A stretch of DNA of 46,534 nucleotides from a virus. Numbering within the stretch: the first letter of the stretch is position 1; each line of letters begins with the position of its first letter. The translations under genes were made by a program, and so were the position numbers. The notes beneath the pieces are model-generated. The model saw nothing but the letters and a program-made list of their open reading frames with translations, searched no databases and was not told where the DNA came from. Below, piece by piece: positions 13,059 through 22,994 of this stretch. The stretch lies in IMG/VR virus record IMGVR_UViG_3300046167_000057, positions 1 to 46,534 of that record, one strand, 5' to 3'.

Positions 13059-14983
13059 GCAACCAACTACCAACATCATATCAGCAATTCATTCACAAAT
13101 CACGGTACGCCCGCTGGATAGATGACGAGCAGCGTCGTGAGAACTGGGGTGAAACTGTAGACCGTTATATATCCTTCATGCTAGAACAGGTAAAAGGTAA
13201 GTGCGGTGTCGAACTGTCGCTTGCTGTTCGCGAAGAGATTGAAGACGGCATCTTGTCCCTGAAGGTCATGCCATCTATGAGGGCAATGATGACTGCAGGC
13301 CCTGCCCTTGCACGGGATAATGTCTGCGGTTACAATTGTAGCTACATTCCTGTAGATAGCCCTCGCGCATTTGATGAGTGCATGTACATCTTGATGTGTG
13401 GCACAGGTGTCGGTTTTTCTGTCGAGCGTGAGAACGTGGATAAGCTGCCGGTAATTAGCGACAACTTTAACGATTCAGATACTGTGATTAAAGTAGGCGA
13501 CAGCAAGCCCGGATGGGCAAAGGCACTTCGCGAACTGATTGGCTTACTCTATGCGGGACAGGTTCCATCTTGGGATATGTCAGATGTTCGTGAAGCTGGT
13601 GCGCGACTAAAGGTTATGGGTGGACGTGCCAGTGGTCCGCAGCCCCTTGCTGACCTCTTTAACTTTACTGTTGAGATATTCAAGAAGGCACGGGGTCGCA
13701 GACTGTTCCCGATTGAGTGCCACGACTTGATGTGTAAGATTGGTGAGATTGTGGTTGTTGGCGGAGTTCGCCGCAGCGCACTCATCAGTTTGTCGAACCT
13801 CAACGATGACCAGATGGCACACGCCAAGTCAGGCATGTGGTGGGAAACAGAGCCGCAACGAGCCTTGGCGAACAATTCTGTGTCTTACAAGACAAAGCCT
13901 GAGATGGGTACATTCATGCGTGAGTGGCTTGCCCTGTACGACAGCAAGTCTGGTGAGCGTGGTATGTTCAATCGTGAAGCTGCCGACAAGCAAGTGGCTC
14001 GTAATGGTCGTCGTGAGACAGGACACATGTGGGGTACGAACCCTTGTTCTGAGATTATCCTGCGGGGGTATCAGTTCTGCAACCTGTCAGAAGTAGTGGT
14101 TCGCGAAACGGATTCTTTGGAAGACCTAAAGGCAAAGGTTCGTGTAGCTACAATTCTTGGAACCCTACAATCAACCCTGACTGATTTTAAATACTTGAGG
14201 AAGATATGGAAAGACAATACAGAGGAAGAGCGTTTGTTAGGCGTGTCCTTGACTGGTATCATGGACCATCCCGTTTTATCCAAAAATACAGACAGCAAGC
14301 ACTGGCTCGAAGAAATGCGAGAAGTCGCAGTGGAAACGAACAAGGAGTTTGCGAACACGCTTGGAGTCCCGCAGTCGGCTGCAATCACTTGTGTAAAGCC
14401 GTCGGGTACTGTGTCACAACTGGTGGACGCAGCGAGCGGGATACATGCAAGGCACAACGACTACTTCATCAGAACCGTTCGCGGTGATAACAAAGACCCC
14501 TTGACACAGTTCCTTGTTGAAAGCGGTGTCCCTGCAGAGCGTGACGTTATGAAGCCGGACTCAACAACCGTCTTTAGCTTTCCAATGAAGTCACCAGATG
14601 GTGCCGTTACACGAACACAAACAACTGCCGTTGAGCAGCTAGAGTTGTGGAAAACATATGCCATTCACTGGTGCGAACACAAACCATCTATCACCGTGTC
14701 CGTAAAGGAACACGAATGGATGGACGTGGGTGCGTGGGTCTACGAGAACTTTGACGTTGCCTCTGGCGTGTCATTCTTGCCTCATAGTGACCACACATAC
14801 CAGCAGGCTCCATATCAAGACATCGAACCTGATGAGTACCTAGAGTGGAAGAAGCGCATGGAAGTCGTCACGATTGACTGGGACAAGCTGTCGGAGTTCG
14901 AGAAGGAAGACAACACCAGTGGTTCGCGGGAACTGGCCTGTACTGCAGGTGTCTGTGAAGTCGTGGATTTGAGTGCAGCATGA
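13055..14983 (+). CDS. nrdJ: Class II (adenosylcobalamin-dependent) ribonucleotide reductase
   Basis: A 642-residue monomeric reductase that converts ribonucleotides to deoxyribonucleotides for phage DNA synthesis, using B12 to make a thiyl radical. The NPCSE motif (N329, C331, E333) is the catalytic set, C331 being the radical cysteine. C95 (CGYNCSYI) and C342 (YQFCNLSE) are the likely redox pair. C629 and C634 (ACTAGVCE) form the C-terminal reducing pair with the CxxxxC spacing of the Lactobacillus-type enzyme. GAGGAG lies nine bases upstream. There is no need for a small subunit, and none is encoded. Confidence 0.9.
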   Translation: MSNQLPTSYQQFIHKSRYARWIDDEQRRENWGETVDRYISFMLEQVKGKCGVELSLAVREEIEDGILSLKVMPSMRAMMTAGPALARDNVCGYNCSYIPVDSPRAFDECMYILMCGTGVGFSVERENVDKLPVISDNFNDSDTVIKVGDSKPGWAKALRELIGLLYAGQVPSWDMSDVREAGARLKVMGGRASGPQPLADLFNFTVEIFKKARGRRLFPIECHDLMCKIGEIVVVGGVRRSALISLSNLNDDQMAHAKSGMWWETEPQRALANNSVSYKTKPEMGTFMREWLALYDSKSGERGMFNREAADKQVARNGRRETGHMWGTNPCSEIILRGYQFCNLSEVVVRETDSLEDLKAKVRVATILGTLQSTLTDFKYLRKIWKDNTEEERLLGVSLTGIMDHPVLSKNTDSKHWLEEMREVAVETNKEFANTLGVPQSAAITCVKPSGTVSQLVDAASGIHARHNDYFIRTVRGDNKDPLTQFLVESGVPAERDVMKPDSTTVFSFPMKSPDGAVTRTQTTAVEQLELWKTYAIHWCEHKPSITVSVKEHEWMDVGAWVYENFDVASGVSFLPHSDHTYQQAPYQDIEPDEYLEWKKRMEVVTIDWDKLSEFEKEDNTSGSRELACTAGVCEVVDLSAA

Positions 14984-15135
14984 ACTGCTGGCACTGCCAA
15001 ACAGAACTCATTTGGGGCGGGGACATCGACATAGAGTCGGAAGAATTTGTCATGGAAACAAATTTGTCTTGCCCCAACTGTGATTCTGCGGTATATGTAT
15101 ACTTGCCACGAACAGAGGGAGATGGTGATGAATGA
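14980..15135 (+). CDS. Small zinc-ribbon protein, 51 residues
   Basis: The ATG at 14980 overlaps the nrdJ stop. CWHC at residues 3-6 and CPNC near residue 33 make a two-knuckle zinc ribbon; the end reads YVYLPRTEGDGDE. Similar small proteins often follow reductase genes in marine phages. A role as a reductant or regulator is only a guess. Confidence 0.6.
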   Translation: MNCWHCQTELIWGGDIDIESEEFVMETNLSCPNCDSAVYVYLPRTEGDGDE

Positions 15136-15553
15136 CATGGAACCTGCGGTCTGCGACCGTAAGAAGTTTGATATTGACCTGTCCTACGGTAAGGTTCGCG
15201 AACAGCAAGTTGCGAACATGCTTACGGATAAAAAGATTGAGGTCAAGTCCGAACGCGGTATGTGGATGCGTACCGGGAACATTGCTATAGAGTACGAATC
15301 CTATGGCAAGCCCAGTGGCATCGAAGCAACAGAAGCAGACTACTGGTTCCACAACCTTTGCATTGGTGATGAGACTTTTGCAACCCTTGTGTTCGATGTA
15401 CCATCCTTGAAACGCATCATAAACAACCTCGACTACAAAAAATCCGTGAGCGGCGGAGACAACAACGCTTCACGGATGTACCTTCTGAATCTACAGAAGT
15501 TGTTTTCAACAGATGTAATTAAGGCGTATAAAAATGAGCAACAAGCATCCTAA
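15128..15553 (+). CDS. PD-(D/E)XK-type nuclease-like protein
   Basis: I place the start at the ATG at 15128, six bases after GGGAG; earlier in-frame ATGs lie inside the zinc-ribbon gene. The 141-residue protein contains FDIDLSYGKVREQQVANML, then KKIEVKSERG with the (D/E)xK element, GNIAIEYES and GIEATEADYWFHN. This pattern is a widespread phage family with a restriction-endonuclease-like fold. The substrate is unknown. It would be the third nuclease gene in this operon. Confidence 0.65.
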   Translation: MNDMEPAVCDRKKFDIDLSYGKVREQQVANMLTDKKIEVKSERGMWMRTGNIAIEYESYGKPSGIEATEADYWFHNLCIGDETFATLVFDVPSLKRIINNLDYKKSVSGGDNNASRMYLLNLQKLFSTDVIKAYKNEQQAS

Positions 15554-15758
15554 AGCCGAACTGTTCAAGTTCACGGCACACATGAACGACAAAGGGAATA
15601 TAGAGTTGGATATGGATTCTGTAGACCCCGAACAGTTTAGCCGCCTAATGGAAAAAGACCTGCCACAGTATGAAGGAACCTTCAAGGTAGCAAGTCTTTT
15701 GCGTTATTTAAAATCTGTTGGAGATGAAATGATGGAGAAGTCTAGCCGTTATATCTAG
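15534..15758 (+). CDS. Hypothetical protein, 74 residues; last gene of the replication operon
   Basis: A small acidic protein (FTAHMNDKGNIELDMDSVD, then a helical end). It overlaps the nuclease gene by 20 bases. Its TAG stop (15756-15758) and the TAG of the converging minus-strand gene (15755-15757) share the same CTAG. Function unknown. Confidence 0.6.
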   Translation: MSNKHPKAELFKFTAHMNDKGNIELDMDSVDPEQFSRLMEKDLPQYEGTFKVASLLRYLKSVGDEMMEKSSRYI

Positions 15759-15910
15759 TGGCTTTGCTGCACCTTGAACTTGGCACGTAAACTAGACCCC
15801 TTGTGACGCTTATAGCCGTCCTTGGGGTTTTTCATTAGCTGATAGCTGCTACCCTTCTTCATCCAGTGATACCCAGAAGGGGCTGGAACTGTTTTAATTT
15901 TAGTAGCCAT
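15755..15910 (-). CDS. Small basic phage protein, 51 residues; last gene of the late operon
   Basis: Read from the ATG at 15908-15910: MATKIKTVPAPSGYHWMKKG, then KNPKDGYKRHKGSS and a TAG at 15755-15757. Proteins of this form (KTVxAPxGYHxMKKG ... FKVQxxH) are frequent in marine phages, usually near the end of the structural operon. Its role is unknown. It converges on the replication operon with a four-base overlap. Confidence 0.65.
   Translation of the reverse strand: MATKIKTVPAPSGYHWMKKGSSYQLMKNPKDGYKRHKGSSLRAKFKVQQSH
15796..15832 (+). terminator. Probable intrinsic terminator of the rightward operon
   Basis: ACCCC (15796-15800) pairs with GGGGT (15824-15828), with a second inner helix GACG/CGTC (15805-15808 with 15817-15820), and is followed by five T. 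It lies about 40 bases past the last plus-strand stop, inside the converging minus-strand gene. The internal loop makes it weaker than the 4634-4668 terminator. Confidence 0.45.
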
Positions 15911-16163
15911 TCTTCTTCTTGGCCTTCCCGCCGTACATCATACCCGGCATTCCCATTGCTGGCTGGATACCGCCCTTCTGTTCGCGGGGCTGCATCGGAT
16001 TCATGCTGGTCTGCATCTTATTTTCTGATGCCATTGGGCTGCGAACCATTGAGCCGTAGGCATAGCCCTTGGTCTTGCCGCCACGAGCCATGAAGCCTAT
16101 CTTGTTGCGAACAGGCTTGGATAGTTTTGCAAGCCCCTTATTGTCCTTCGGTATTTGCTTCAT
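15900..16163 (-). CDS. Small Gly/Met-rich basic protein, 87 residues
   Basis: I use the second ATG (16161-16163), because AGGAG is six bases before it but only one base before the first ATG at 16169. The protein reads MKQIPKDNKGLAKLSKPVRN, then a low-complexity Met/Gly/Lys tail (GMPGMMYGGKAKKKNGY). It overlaps both neighbours. Such proteins are common beside internal virion genes. Function unknown. Confidence 0.6.
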   Translation of the reverse strand: MKQIPKDNKGLAKLSKPVRNKIGFMARGGKTKGYAYGSMVRSPMASENKMQTSMNPMQPREQKGGIQPAMGMPGMMYGGKAKKKNGY

Positions 16164-19100
16164 TTTCATCTCCTATTAGGGTAGGTAATTCACGCTGTCC
16201 CATACGGGCTAGTTCTGTTGTTACGAACTCTACAAGAAGCCCGTTTAAGTTGTCTACATCTGTTCGTGTGACCAGTTCAGGATATTTGAACATGTTGTTG
16301 ATGATGCGGGCTGCATCTTTGTTACCGGCTGCAAGCTGCAATATTTCGATACCAGACTGTGCCGCCATACGCACTGCGAACTCTGAGGTAACGTACAAGG
16401 GGCTAACCATGCCACGGCTGATATTATATAAGCGGCTCAAGCCTTCGTTGATAGAGTATCCCTTGACAACGCCTTCTACGCTTCGTGCTTGTGAAGTAGC
16501 AGCACGGTCTAGGAAGTCTGCAATGTCTGTAAGGTAGCTTACGTGGTCTGCACCTAACATCATTTCTAGCATTTCACGATGTTCTTGAACATCTGCCAGC
16601 ATGACTTCTGGTGTTGTGAATTGACGAACCTTCATCTTGCCGCCATCCAAGGCAGTCATACGCATACCCTGTGAAGGGGCTAATCCACCACGGTTCATAA
16701 ACGCCTTTGATACAAGACCACTGACAGCCCTGTCAAACATAGCTTCTGCTTCATCTGCAGATTTACCTGTCTTGACAACTGCTGGGATAAATGTGTCGCG
16801 AAGAGTGTCGAACTTTGTCTCACTGCCGTTTATAATAAACTGGTCGTAGAACTGGTCTGGTGTGATATCCCCCGTGAACCGCTGCAGAGCGTTCAGGGAA
16901 TCTGCATCCATCTTGATGTTGTTATCTGCATTGCGGCGAACTTGGCTTTCAACGTTTGCATAATCGTCTGCGAACTCTTTGTACCGTTTGCGAACCGCCT
17001 TGTTCTCGCGGATGATACGGCTGATGTCACGGGCTTCGGAGTACATGTCACCTAAGTTTACCAAAGGTACTTCGACGTTCGTACCGTTTTGCCGAACCGT
17101 TACAGTTGTAAGGTCATTCATCAAACCTTCATCTGCAAGATTCTTGAAGCTGTAGCCACCCTCTAGTACACTTGCAGGACCGTCTGTCTTTTCGAACACG
17201 GCAATAGCCCGCTCTGTCCAGTCGGCGTAGATTTGTTCGTTGACTAGATTTTGAATAGCCGCGAACTTCGCCTTGCCTTCTTCCGTATCCAGATTGAAGA
17301 CGGTTTGTCCATCAACACGGTCACCCCAATCTGTTGCAAGGTTATCAATCATGCTGCGGATGTCGGCTTGGTCTGCAGGCTTGTTGTTCAAGGCACCTGT
17401 AATCTTAGAAGTCAAAGGGCGTATGTAGCCGAAGGGACTGCTCTGTTCGTTTAGATAACGATACCGCGTCATGCTGTTGGCATCGACTTGCATTTTCTCT
17501 GGGCCTTGGCGACCATCTTCTAGTTTGCGAACCGTGCTGCCCCTGCGGAGTCTGTCGCCAATCTCACTACGGTATGTTTCGCGGGCTTTTGTCAAGAGAG
17601 AGAAGGTTTCACCGTCTTGAGTACGGATTAAGTTATCCATGTTAGCCGCGAACATTTGAACCTCACGGCTCAATTCTGGCTTGGATTCACGCACACCATA
17701 GGCATAATCCCGGAAAAAACGTCGCATCTCGTCGACCTCATAGGCGTTTGCCTTGGCAAAGGGACGGAAGGTGGGCGAGATTCGCTGCATTTCGAGGGCT
17801 ATTTCGAGGTCTGACATGCCTGCAACGAGTTCTTGGCTAAATCCGTTTGCTACAAGAGTGCTTCTAATTTCTTCCATTGCTTCTGTAGGAATGGTCCGTT
17901 TGACCATATCATCGAACGTCTTATAACCAATACGACCCATGCGTCCTGCAAAGAACTGACCACCGGGGCTGAAGAAGCGAGCCATATCTGTTTCACCAGC
18001 TTTGCTCATCAAGTCAACAACCGCATCGTGCATGTCGATAGGCGGAGAAGTCTTAGCCGCTTCGCGAACCGCATTATATGCTGCCTTACCTTTCGCAGAC
18101 ATGCTTTCCAGATGAGCATCTAGGGCATCTTCCATAGCACGAGACAAGCCTGCAATATAGCCACGTCCTTTACCGCGACGGGACTTCAAGCTAGTGACTC
18201 TATCTGTAACACCGGTATAGATATCCGTAACGACTTCACCAATCGTTTTGCGTTCATCAACAATCTTGCCCAGACGCTTTTTCAAGGCAACGTCGGCCTC
18301 TACTAAGTTCTCTAGAAATCCTTCTGGAACATCAATGGTTGGGTCAGAAAGAACCTGTTTGCGGATATCGCTCAAGATTTCTAGGGTGCTTTCCGAACGG
18401 CGATTCAAATCATCTTTGAACTTGGTGGTTGCATTGCGGGTGTTGTCGAGCATCGCTTGGATTGACTCGCGGTCTGCAATACCGTCTGTTGCCCGAACAA
18501 ACTCTTGGAAATTGTCCAAGGCAAGTTCTGTTGCGCGAACCTGTGCGTCTGCCTGCTCCATCAATTCAACCATATAGGTTGCATCCATGTTCTTTAGTTT
18601 CTTGGCATCTATCTTATTTATGGACATAGCGTGTAGGGCTGCAAGAGGTCCTAAGTTAGATGACTGTGCGAACGACATAGTAAACAGTTCTGTAGCCTTT
18701 TCCCGTGCTTCTTCAGGGAACTGACTTACAATGCGGTCTTGCAACTCGACGTAATCATCGACAGCCTTCAAGATTTTCTCACGGGCTGCAGGGCTAGATG
18801 TGTTGTTCACTAAGTAAATAGAGTAATTAATAGCCTTGCGCTGTTCTGCGGACAATGCTTTTCCTGTCGCCTTTTCATACTCTGCGAATGTGGTGTCGGT
18901 TATGTTAAAGCCCTTGTACTTTCCAAAGGTCATAAAGTCTGCTACGGCAGATATATTAGACCCGACACCGCCTCTAGGTGCAGACAGGAACTTAGATGCT
19001 TGACCACCTATAAAGCGAGTAGTCGGCGCACCTACAGTCATCATACCAATCAGTCCTATTGCCTCTGCAGACATAGGGTCCATATCGTAGGCTGAAGACA

Positions 19101-20586
19101 GGTACTCACGCCCTGCAAGTTGTCCTGCAGATAGAATGAGTGCATCTTCCACATTCTGCTTCAAGTACGGATACGCCTTGAGGGTGTACATCGACTGCAT
19201 CTTGCGGTTGATTAAATTCTGACGCTTACCCTCTAGCACCTTGTACTCAGCACTGTTGGTGGCAGTACCTTTGCGAATCAAAGAATCCATCTCAAGGTCT
19301 GTGCTTCGCAGGTCGTCATCCAAGCGGCTCATAGCTTGAGTGGTTCGCTGCTGGCTAATCCCGATACTAAGAGCGTTTAGGTTAATCTTGGTGCGACCTT
19401 CTGCCTGATTGATAATCTGTGCAGCCTCGAACGGGTCGTCAACATCTTCTAGAATTTTTGCGTACTTACTAGAGTTCTTCATATTCTCTAATTTGCGTAG
19501 GGTTCGCTCACTTCTCAACGCTCCCGGTCCTGCCATACCAGCCACGTTCTCCAAGAATATAACCCCAAACTGTTCGGAACGGGGTAGTTCGTTAAAGGCT
19601 AGGTCCATAAGGTTTGCAGATGCTTCTTCTGTGATGAACTCTTTTAGCTGTAGTTCGCCATCCACTTCTATCATTGCGCGGGCGTTGTATTGGTCTTCAG
19701 TGATTTCCCCAGCGTCTAGCTGGCGTTTGAACTCATCGTGAATAGCGTCGTTAAAGGCTATTTTCATTGTTGGATTTGGGAGTACGGAATTAATTGTTTT
19801 GTAGGTGGAGTCCAGAGCATTTTGAATGTCTGTGCTTCTTGCACCCCATTCTGTAGAAAAGTCAGTCCCCTTTTCCTTTGAATCAAAGTAGGCACCCGCT
19901 GCATTGTACCCCATGATACCCACTATAGGAATACCCGTAACCATGAACTGCCCAGCTTCGGCAAGCCGTGTCTCTAGGGAACTGTAGAAGTCCCCGGTTT
20001 CGAACCGGTCTACAAGGATTTGGCGAACCGCTGCGTCTGGCACATACTGAGATACAAGATTATCAAGATTGACACGGTTCTGAGCATAACGTTCCGCAGC
20101 CGGAATCATCATAGGGTCTTGAACAACCTGCTTGGCAACCACTTCACCTTCGCGAACAAACGGGATGATGACATCCTCGCCGGGAACCTGTGGCTGAGAT
20201 GACTTTGCCCACGCAGAACGCAAGGCAAGCATGGCCTTTGGATTGCTGTTCGCAAACTCCAAAACACGTTCGTTAATCTGGATGTCACCAACCTGCGCTA
20301 CTTTACCTGCAAGGACATCTTCCCAAGCAGTACCTGTCTGCTGCGCCTGAATGTCTTTAGCAGCGGGTTCTTGCAGGGTTTTAGTTTCGGTTTGAGGGAC
20401 ATCTACAACAGGGTCCATAACGGTAGTTTTGCCACGAACCGGTTCGTCGAGCATCACCTTGTTTTCTACAGGTGCAATGGAGATACGAGGAGGCTTGGTA
20501 TCTGTAGCTGGAGCGTCACCTGATGTGTCGAATCCAACGATATCCCGTTCAGCAACAGGCTTCGAATTTTCTAGCGGCTCCGCCAT
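16138..20586 (-). CDS. Giant internal virion / DNA-ejection protein, 1482 residues
   Basis: The largest gene of the window. It is mostly helical and charged, with no signal peptide and no enzyme motif I can recognise. Its N-terminal 100 residues are Pro/Thr-rich and probably disordered (DTKPPRISIAPVENK). Its place at the end of the tail and internal-protein cluster, and its size, match the long internal virion proteins of podoviruses (T7 gp16-like in role) that form the ejection channel across the cell envelope. The role comes from position and size, not sequence identity. No transglycosylase motif was seen. It ends overlapping the next gene by 26 bases. Confidence 0.6.
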   Translation of the reverse strand: MAEPLENSKPVAERDIVGFDTSGDAPATDTKPPRISIAPVENKVMLDEPVRGKTTVMDPVVDVPQTETKTLQEPAAKDIQAQQTGTAWEDVLAGKVAQVGDIQINERVLEFANSNPKAMLALRSAWAKSSQPQVPGEDVIIPFVREGEVVAKQVVQDPMMIPAAERYAQNRVNLDNLVSQYVPDAAVRQILVDRFETGDFYSSLETRLAEAGQFMVTGIPIVGIMGYNAAGAYFDSKEKGTDFSTEWGARSTDIQNALDSTYKTINSVLPNPTMKIAFNDAIHDEFKRQLDAGEITEDQYNARAMIEVDGELQLKEFITEEASANLMDLAFNELPRSEQFGVIFLENVAGMAGPGALRSERTLRKLENMKNSSKYAKILEDVDDPFEAAQIINQAEGRTKINLNALSIGISQQRTTQAMSRLDDDLRSTDLEMDSLIRKGTATNSAEYKVLEGKRQNLINRKMQSMYTLKAYPYLKQNVEDALILSAGQLAGREYLSSAYDMDPMSAEAIGLIGMMTVGAPTTRFIGGQASKFLSAPRGGVGSNISAVADFMTFGKYKGFNITDTTFAEYEKATGKALSAEQRKAINYSIYLVNNTSSPAAREKILKAVDDYVELQDRIVSQFPEEAREKATELFTMSFAQSSNLGPLAALHAMSINKIDAKKLKNMDATYMVELMEQADAQVRATELALDNFQEFVRATDGIADRESIQAMLDNTRNATTKFKDDLNRRSESTLEILSDIRKQVLSDPTIDVPEGFLENLVEADVALKKRLGKIVDERKTIGEVVTDIYTGVTDRVTSLKSRRGKGRGYIAGLSRAMEDALDAHLESMSAKGKAAYNAVREAAKTSPPIDMHDAVVDLMSKAGETDMARFFSPGGQFFAGRMGRIGYKTFDDMVKRTIPTEAMEEIRSTLVANGFSQELVAGMSDLEIALEMQRISPTFRPFAKANAYEVDEMRRFFRDYAYGVRESKPELSREVQMFAANMDNLIRTQDGETFSLLTKARETYRSEIGDRLRRGSTVRKLEDGRQGPEKMQVDANSMTRYRYLNEQSSPFGYIRPLTSKITGALNNKPADQADIRSMIDNLATDWGDRVDGQTVFNLDTEEGKAKFAAIQNLVNEQIYADWTERAIAVFEKTDGPASVLEGGYSFKNLADEGLMNDLTTVTVRQNGTNVEVPLVNLGDMYSEARDISRIIRENKAVRKRYKEFADDYANVESQVRRNADNNIKMDADSLNALQRFTGDITPDQFYDQFIINGSETKFDTLRDTFIPAVVKTGKSADEAEAMFDRAVSGLVSKAFMNRGGLAPSQGMRMTALDGGKMKVRQFTTPEVMLADVQEHREMLEMMLGADHVSYLTDIADFLDRAATSQARSVEGVVKGYSINEGLSRLYNISRGMVSPLYVTSEFAVRMAAQSGIEILQLAAGNKDAARIINNMFKYPELVTRTDVDNLNGLLVEFVTTELARMGQRELPTLIGDENEANTEGQ

Positions 20587-22445
20587 TAGGATTTATCTCC
20601 TGTTCCCATTGCTTTTAAAACATCATCCATAGATGCAGGCTGTGTACCTGCCTCATCTCTGAACCAGTTATTGTTACCATCTGTGTAAAAACCTGTCGGG
20701 TCTAATGTGAGACTAGCCTTGGGTTCTTCAGCGGCGGGCTGTGTTGTCGCGGGTGTCCTAGAAGCAGCAGATAGACGGTATTCTGCGTTCAAAGCTTGTC
20801 TGGCAATTCTATCTGCCTTTAGCAGACGGGCTTCGCGAATACCAAAACTGTCGGCAGTTGCAACTTCATTTAGAAGTACAAGACGACGCTGTGTCGTTTG
20901 GAAGTCTGAAATAACTGCGTCGAGACTTGCCCCAGCCTGAATCTTGGACGTAAACAGACCTGACTGACCCAAGCGTTGTAGCTGAATCTCAAAGTCTTGG
21001 TTTGATAGACGGCCTGATGGGTCTACAGCACGAGCCATTTCTGCTGCAAGAGATAGCTTGAGTGCATCCACTGTTGAAAGGTTCCGGGCAGATTCTGCAG
21101 AAAGGAACCCTCCATCTACGGCTCCTTGAACCAAGCTTTGAGGTGTGGTTCCCTCTTCTGTGTCCAAGGTAAAGTTTCCAAAAATCTGTTCTGCCTGACC
21201 CCCTTCACCAAAAATACCAAAGCCTACTTTTACAAAGGCAGCTTTTAAACCCGTGGGGGTCATGTCGTCAGCTATGAGACTCTTGAGTTGGTTTAGTTTA
21301 GCAAGGGCCTGATTAGATGCTTCGTATTGGTCAATAACCTTCTCACGACTCAGCTTGTTCCGTGCAAAGTAATCTTCAGGGGCTTTTAGCTGTACGCCAT
21401 ATCCCTTACGCTTATTTGCAGCAGCGTGTCTATCTTCTTGGATGGTTACCAAAGGCAGAAGAGACTGTGCTTGAAGGTAGGGGTCGTTCCCAAACTCGTC
21501 CCTTAAATCGCTACCAAGCTGCGCTCTCATCTCCATAGAGCCGCCGCCCGTTACGTTTAGCTGTCCATAACCTTTTGCTTCGAAGTCTGCCGCTGTTAGC
21601 AAAACTGTGTAAGCTTCGCGACCTGTATCAGCGCGAGAAACATCCTTGAAATTGTCGATGTATTCTTGAGGGCTGTTGTACCCATTACGCTGTGCCATAG
21701 CTGTGATAGCACTTATTTCTGTGCTTGTGAAATCAAACGGTTCTTTTTTGACCTCGTTGTCTCCGGTTGTGAATGTAAACACCAAAGCGTTAGCGGGGTC
21801 TGTGATTTCACCCTTTTGTGCTGCGGCGGATATTACTTTAGAATTTAGGTCTACACCTACTTCCGCAGACATGTCGCCAAGATTACCGTATAGCATGTTG
21901 AACGCAGATTCTGGTTTGATGAAGGTGCGGTCGCCCGATTGGGTTTCCATCTTTTTCAGTAACTGACCGTCTACAAACAAGTCGCTATAGCGTTGTAAAT
22001 CTCCCATGAACTTTTTCTTTGCTGCGGGATTATTGTTTATTTCTGTTAAAAGACGATTACGACTCTCTTCGTTAGCAAAGGTATCATTAGCCCATGACAA
22101 CCACGTGCCACCTGCTCTCATCTGGTTATCAAGAAGAAGGTTCTTGTCAAAGTCTTTAGGCTTTAAGAACTTAGCGTTTCCATACTTAATAGAAGAATCG
22201 ACATCATTCATAGCATTAGAAATGCCAGCTAAACCAGCTAGACCCGCCTCACTTGCTAGGTTTTTAAAAAATTCGCTGTTGGTGTCAACGTTTTTTGATT
22301 TTGCAAGTTCAACAACCCAACCGCCAAGCATTTTCTGACGTTCGGCTTCTAGTTCTTGTTCTTTTAAAAGCTTCTCGTTCTTTTCCCGCGCAACGTCATT
22401 CAATCCCTTCAGGAACCCGCTTGCAAATGCAACACCCATACCCAT
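20586..22445 (-). CDS. Internal virion protein, 619 residues
   Basis: It begins MGMGVAFASGFLKGLNDVAR, a small hydrophobic, helical start typical of phage ejection proteins, followed by a Lys/Glu coiled-coil region (EKNEKLLKEQELEAERQKML). Most of the rest is helical; the C-terminus is Pro/Thr-rich. Its stop and the next gene's ATG share a base. With the 1482-residue protein and the genes at 22445-24802 it forms a likely internal-core module. No enzymatic motif found. Confidence 0.55.
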   Translation of the reverse strand: MGMGVAFASGFLKGLNDVAREKNEKLLKEQELEAERQKMLGGWVVELAKSKNVDTNSEFFKNLASEAGLAGLAGISNAMNDVDSSIKYGNAKFLKPKDFDKNLLLDNQMRAGGTWLSWANDTFANEESRNRLLTEINNNPAAKKKFMGDLQRYSDLFVDGQLLKKMETQSGDRTFIKPESAFNMLYGNLGDMSAEVGVDLNSKVISAAAQKGEITDPANALVFTFTTGDNEVKKEPFDFTSTEISAITAMAQRNGYNSPQEYIDNFKDVSRADTGREAYTVLLTAADFEAKGYGQLNVTGGGSMEMRAQLGSDLRDEFGNDPYLQAQSLLPLVTIQEDRHAAANKRKGYGVQLKAPEDYFARNKLSREKVIDQYEASNQALAKLNQLKSLIADDMTPTGLKAAFVKVGFGIFGEGGQAEQIFGNFTLDTEEGTTPQSLVQGAVDGGFLSAESARNLSTVDALKLSLAAEMARAVDPSGRLSNQDFEIQLQRLGQSGLFTSKIQAGASLDAVISDFQTTQRRLVLLNEVATADSFGIREARLLKADRIARQALNAEYRLSAASRTPATTQPAAEEPKASLTLDPTGFYTDGNNNWFRDEAGTQPASMDDVLKAMGTGDKS

Positions 22446-22993
22446 TATTCAGTTCCTTCCTGCGTTGCTAGAAATCCGCGCTCTTCCGGCTCCTGCGGAG
22501 TAGTCCCCGCCCGGATAGCTGCGTTAAGATTTTCCTGAATGTATGAGTACATTTTAGGATTGTTGTCTTTCATCATACGGAAGAATGTTTCATCATCCAT
22601 TTCACCTTCAGACTCTGGGTCGTCCTTTTCGAACAGCCGGTACGGAATACCTTCCTGCTCCGCCATGTCAGCAATAAGGATTCCCAATGGCGGCTTCAAA
22701 AGCATGCCAGTATCTAGGCTAAAGGCTCCCTGCTGGAAACCCTGCACAATCAAACCCTCTACGATGACCTCTACAGAAATACCAACCATCATCAACTTGA
22801 ACATCTCCTGCTGGCTGCGAGGTTTGCTCATCTGTTCGATAACTGCTTCTAGGGCATCGTCAGGGTCTGTATGTTTAGGCGGCTGTCCCCAAGACCATTT
22901 GGAGTTGTCTTGCGTTAGGGAATGTCCCGGCGGTGGTGCCGCGAACGGGTCTATATTGTCTATAGTTCCTGCCATTGGATTACGTTCTGCCAT
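22445..22993 (-). CDS. Hypothetical virion-associated protein, 182 residues
   Basis: Pro-rich N-terminus (FAAPPPGHSLTQDN), a helical centre (QEMFKLMMVGISVEVIVEG) and an acidic C-terminal part. It lies between two presumed internal virion genes with one-base overlap or gap, so a structural or assembly role is likely. No family recognised. Confidence 0.5.
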   Translation of the reverse strand: MAERNPMAGTIDNIDPFAAPPPGHSLTQDNSKWSWGQPPKHTDPDDALEAVIEQMSKPRSQQEMFKLMMVGISVEVIVEGLIVQGFQQGAFSLDTGMLLKPPLGILIADMAEQEGIPYRLFEKDDPESEGEMDDETFFRMMKDNNPKMYSYIQENLNAAIRAGTTPQEPEERGFLATQEGTE

Positions 22994-22994
22994 A

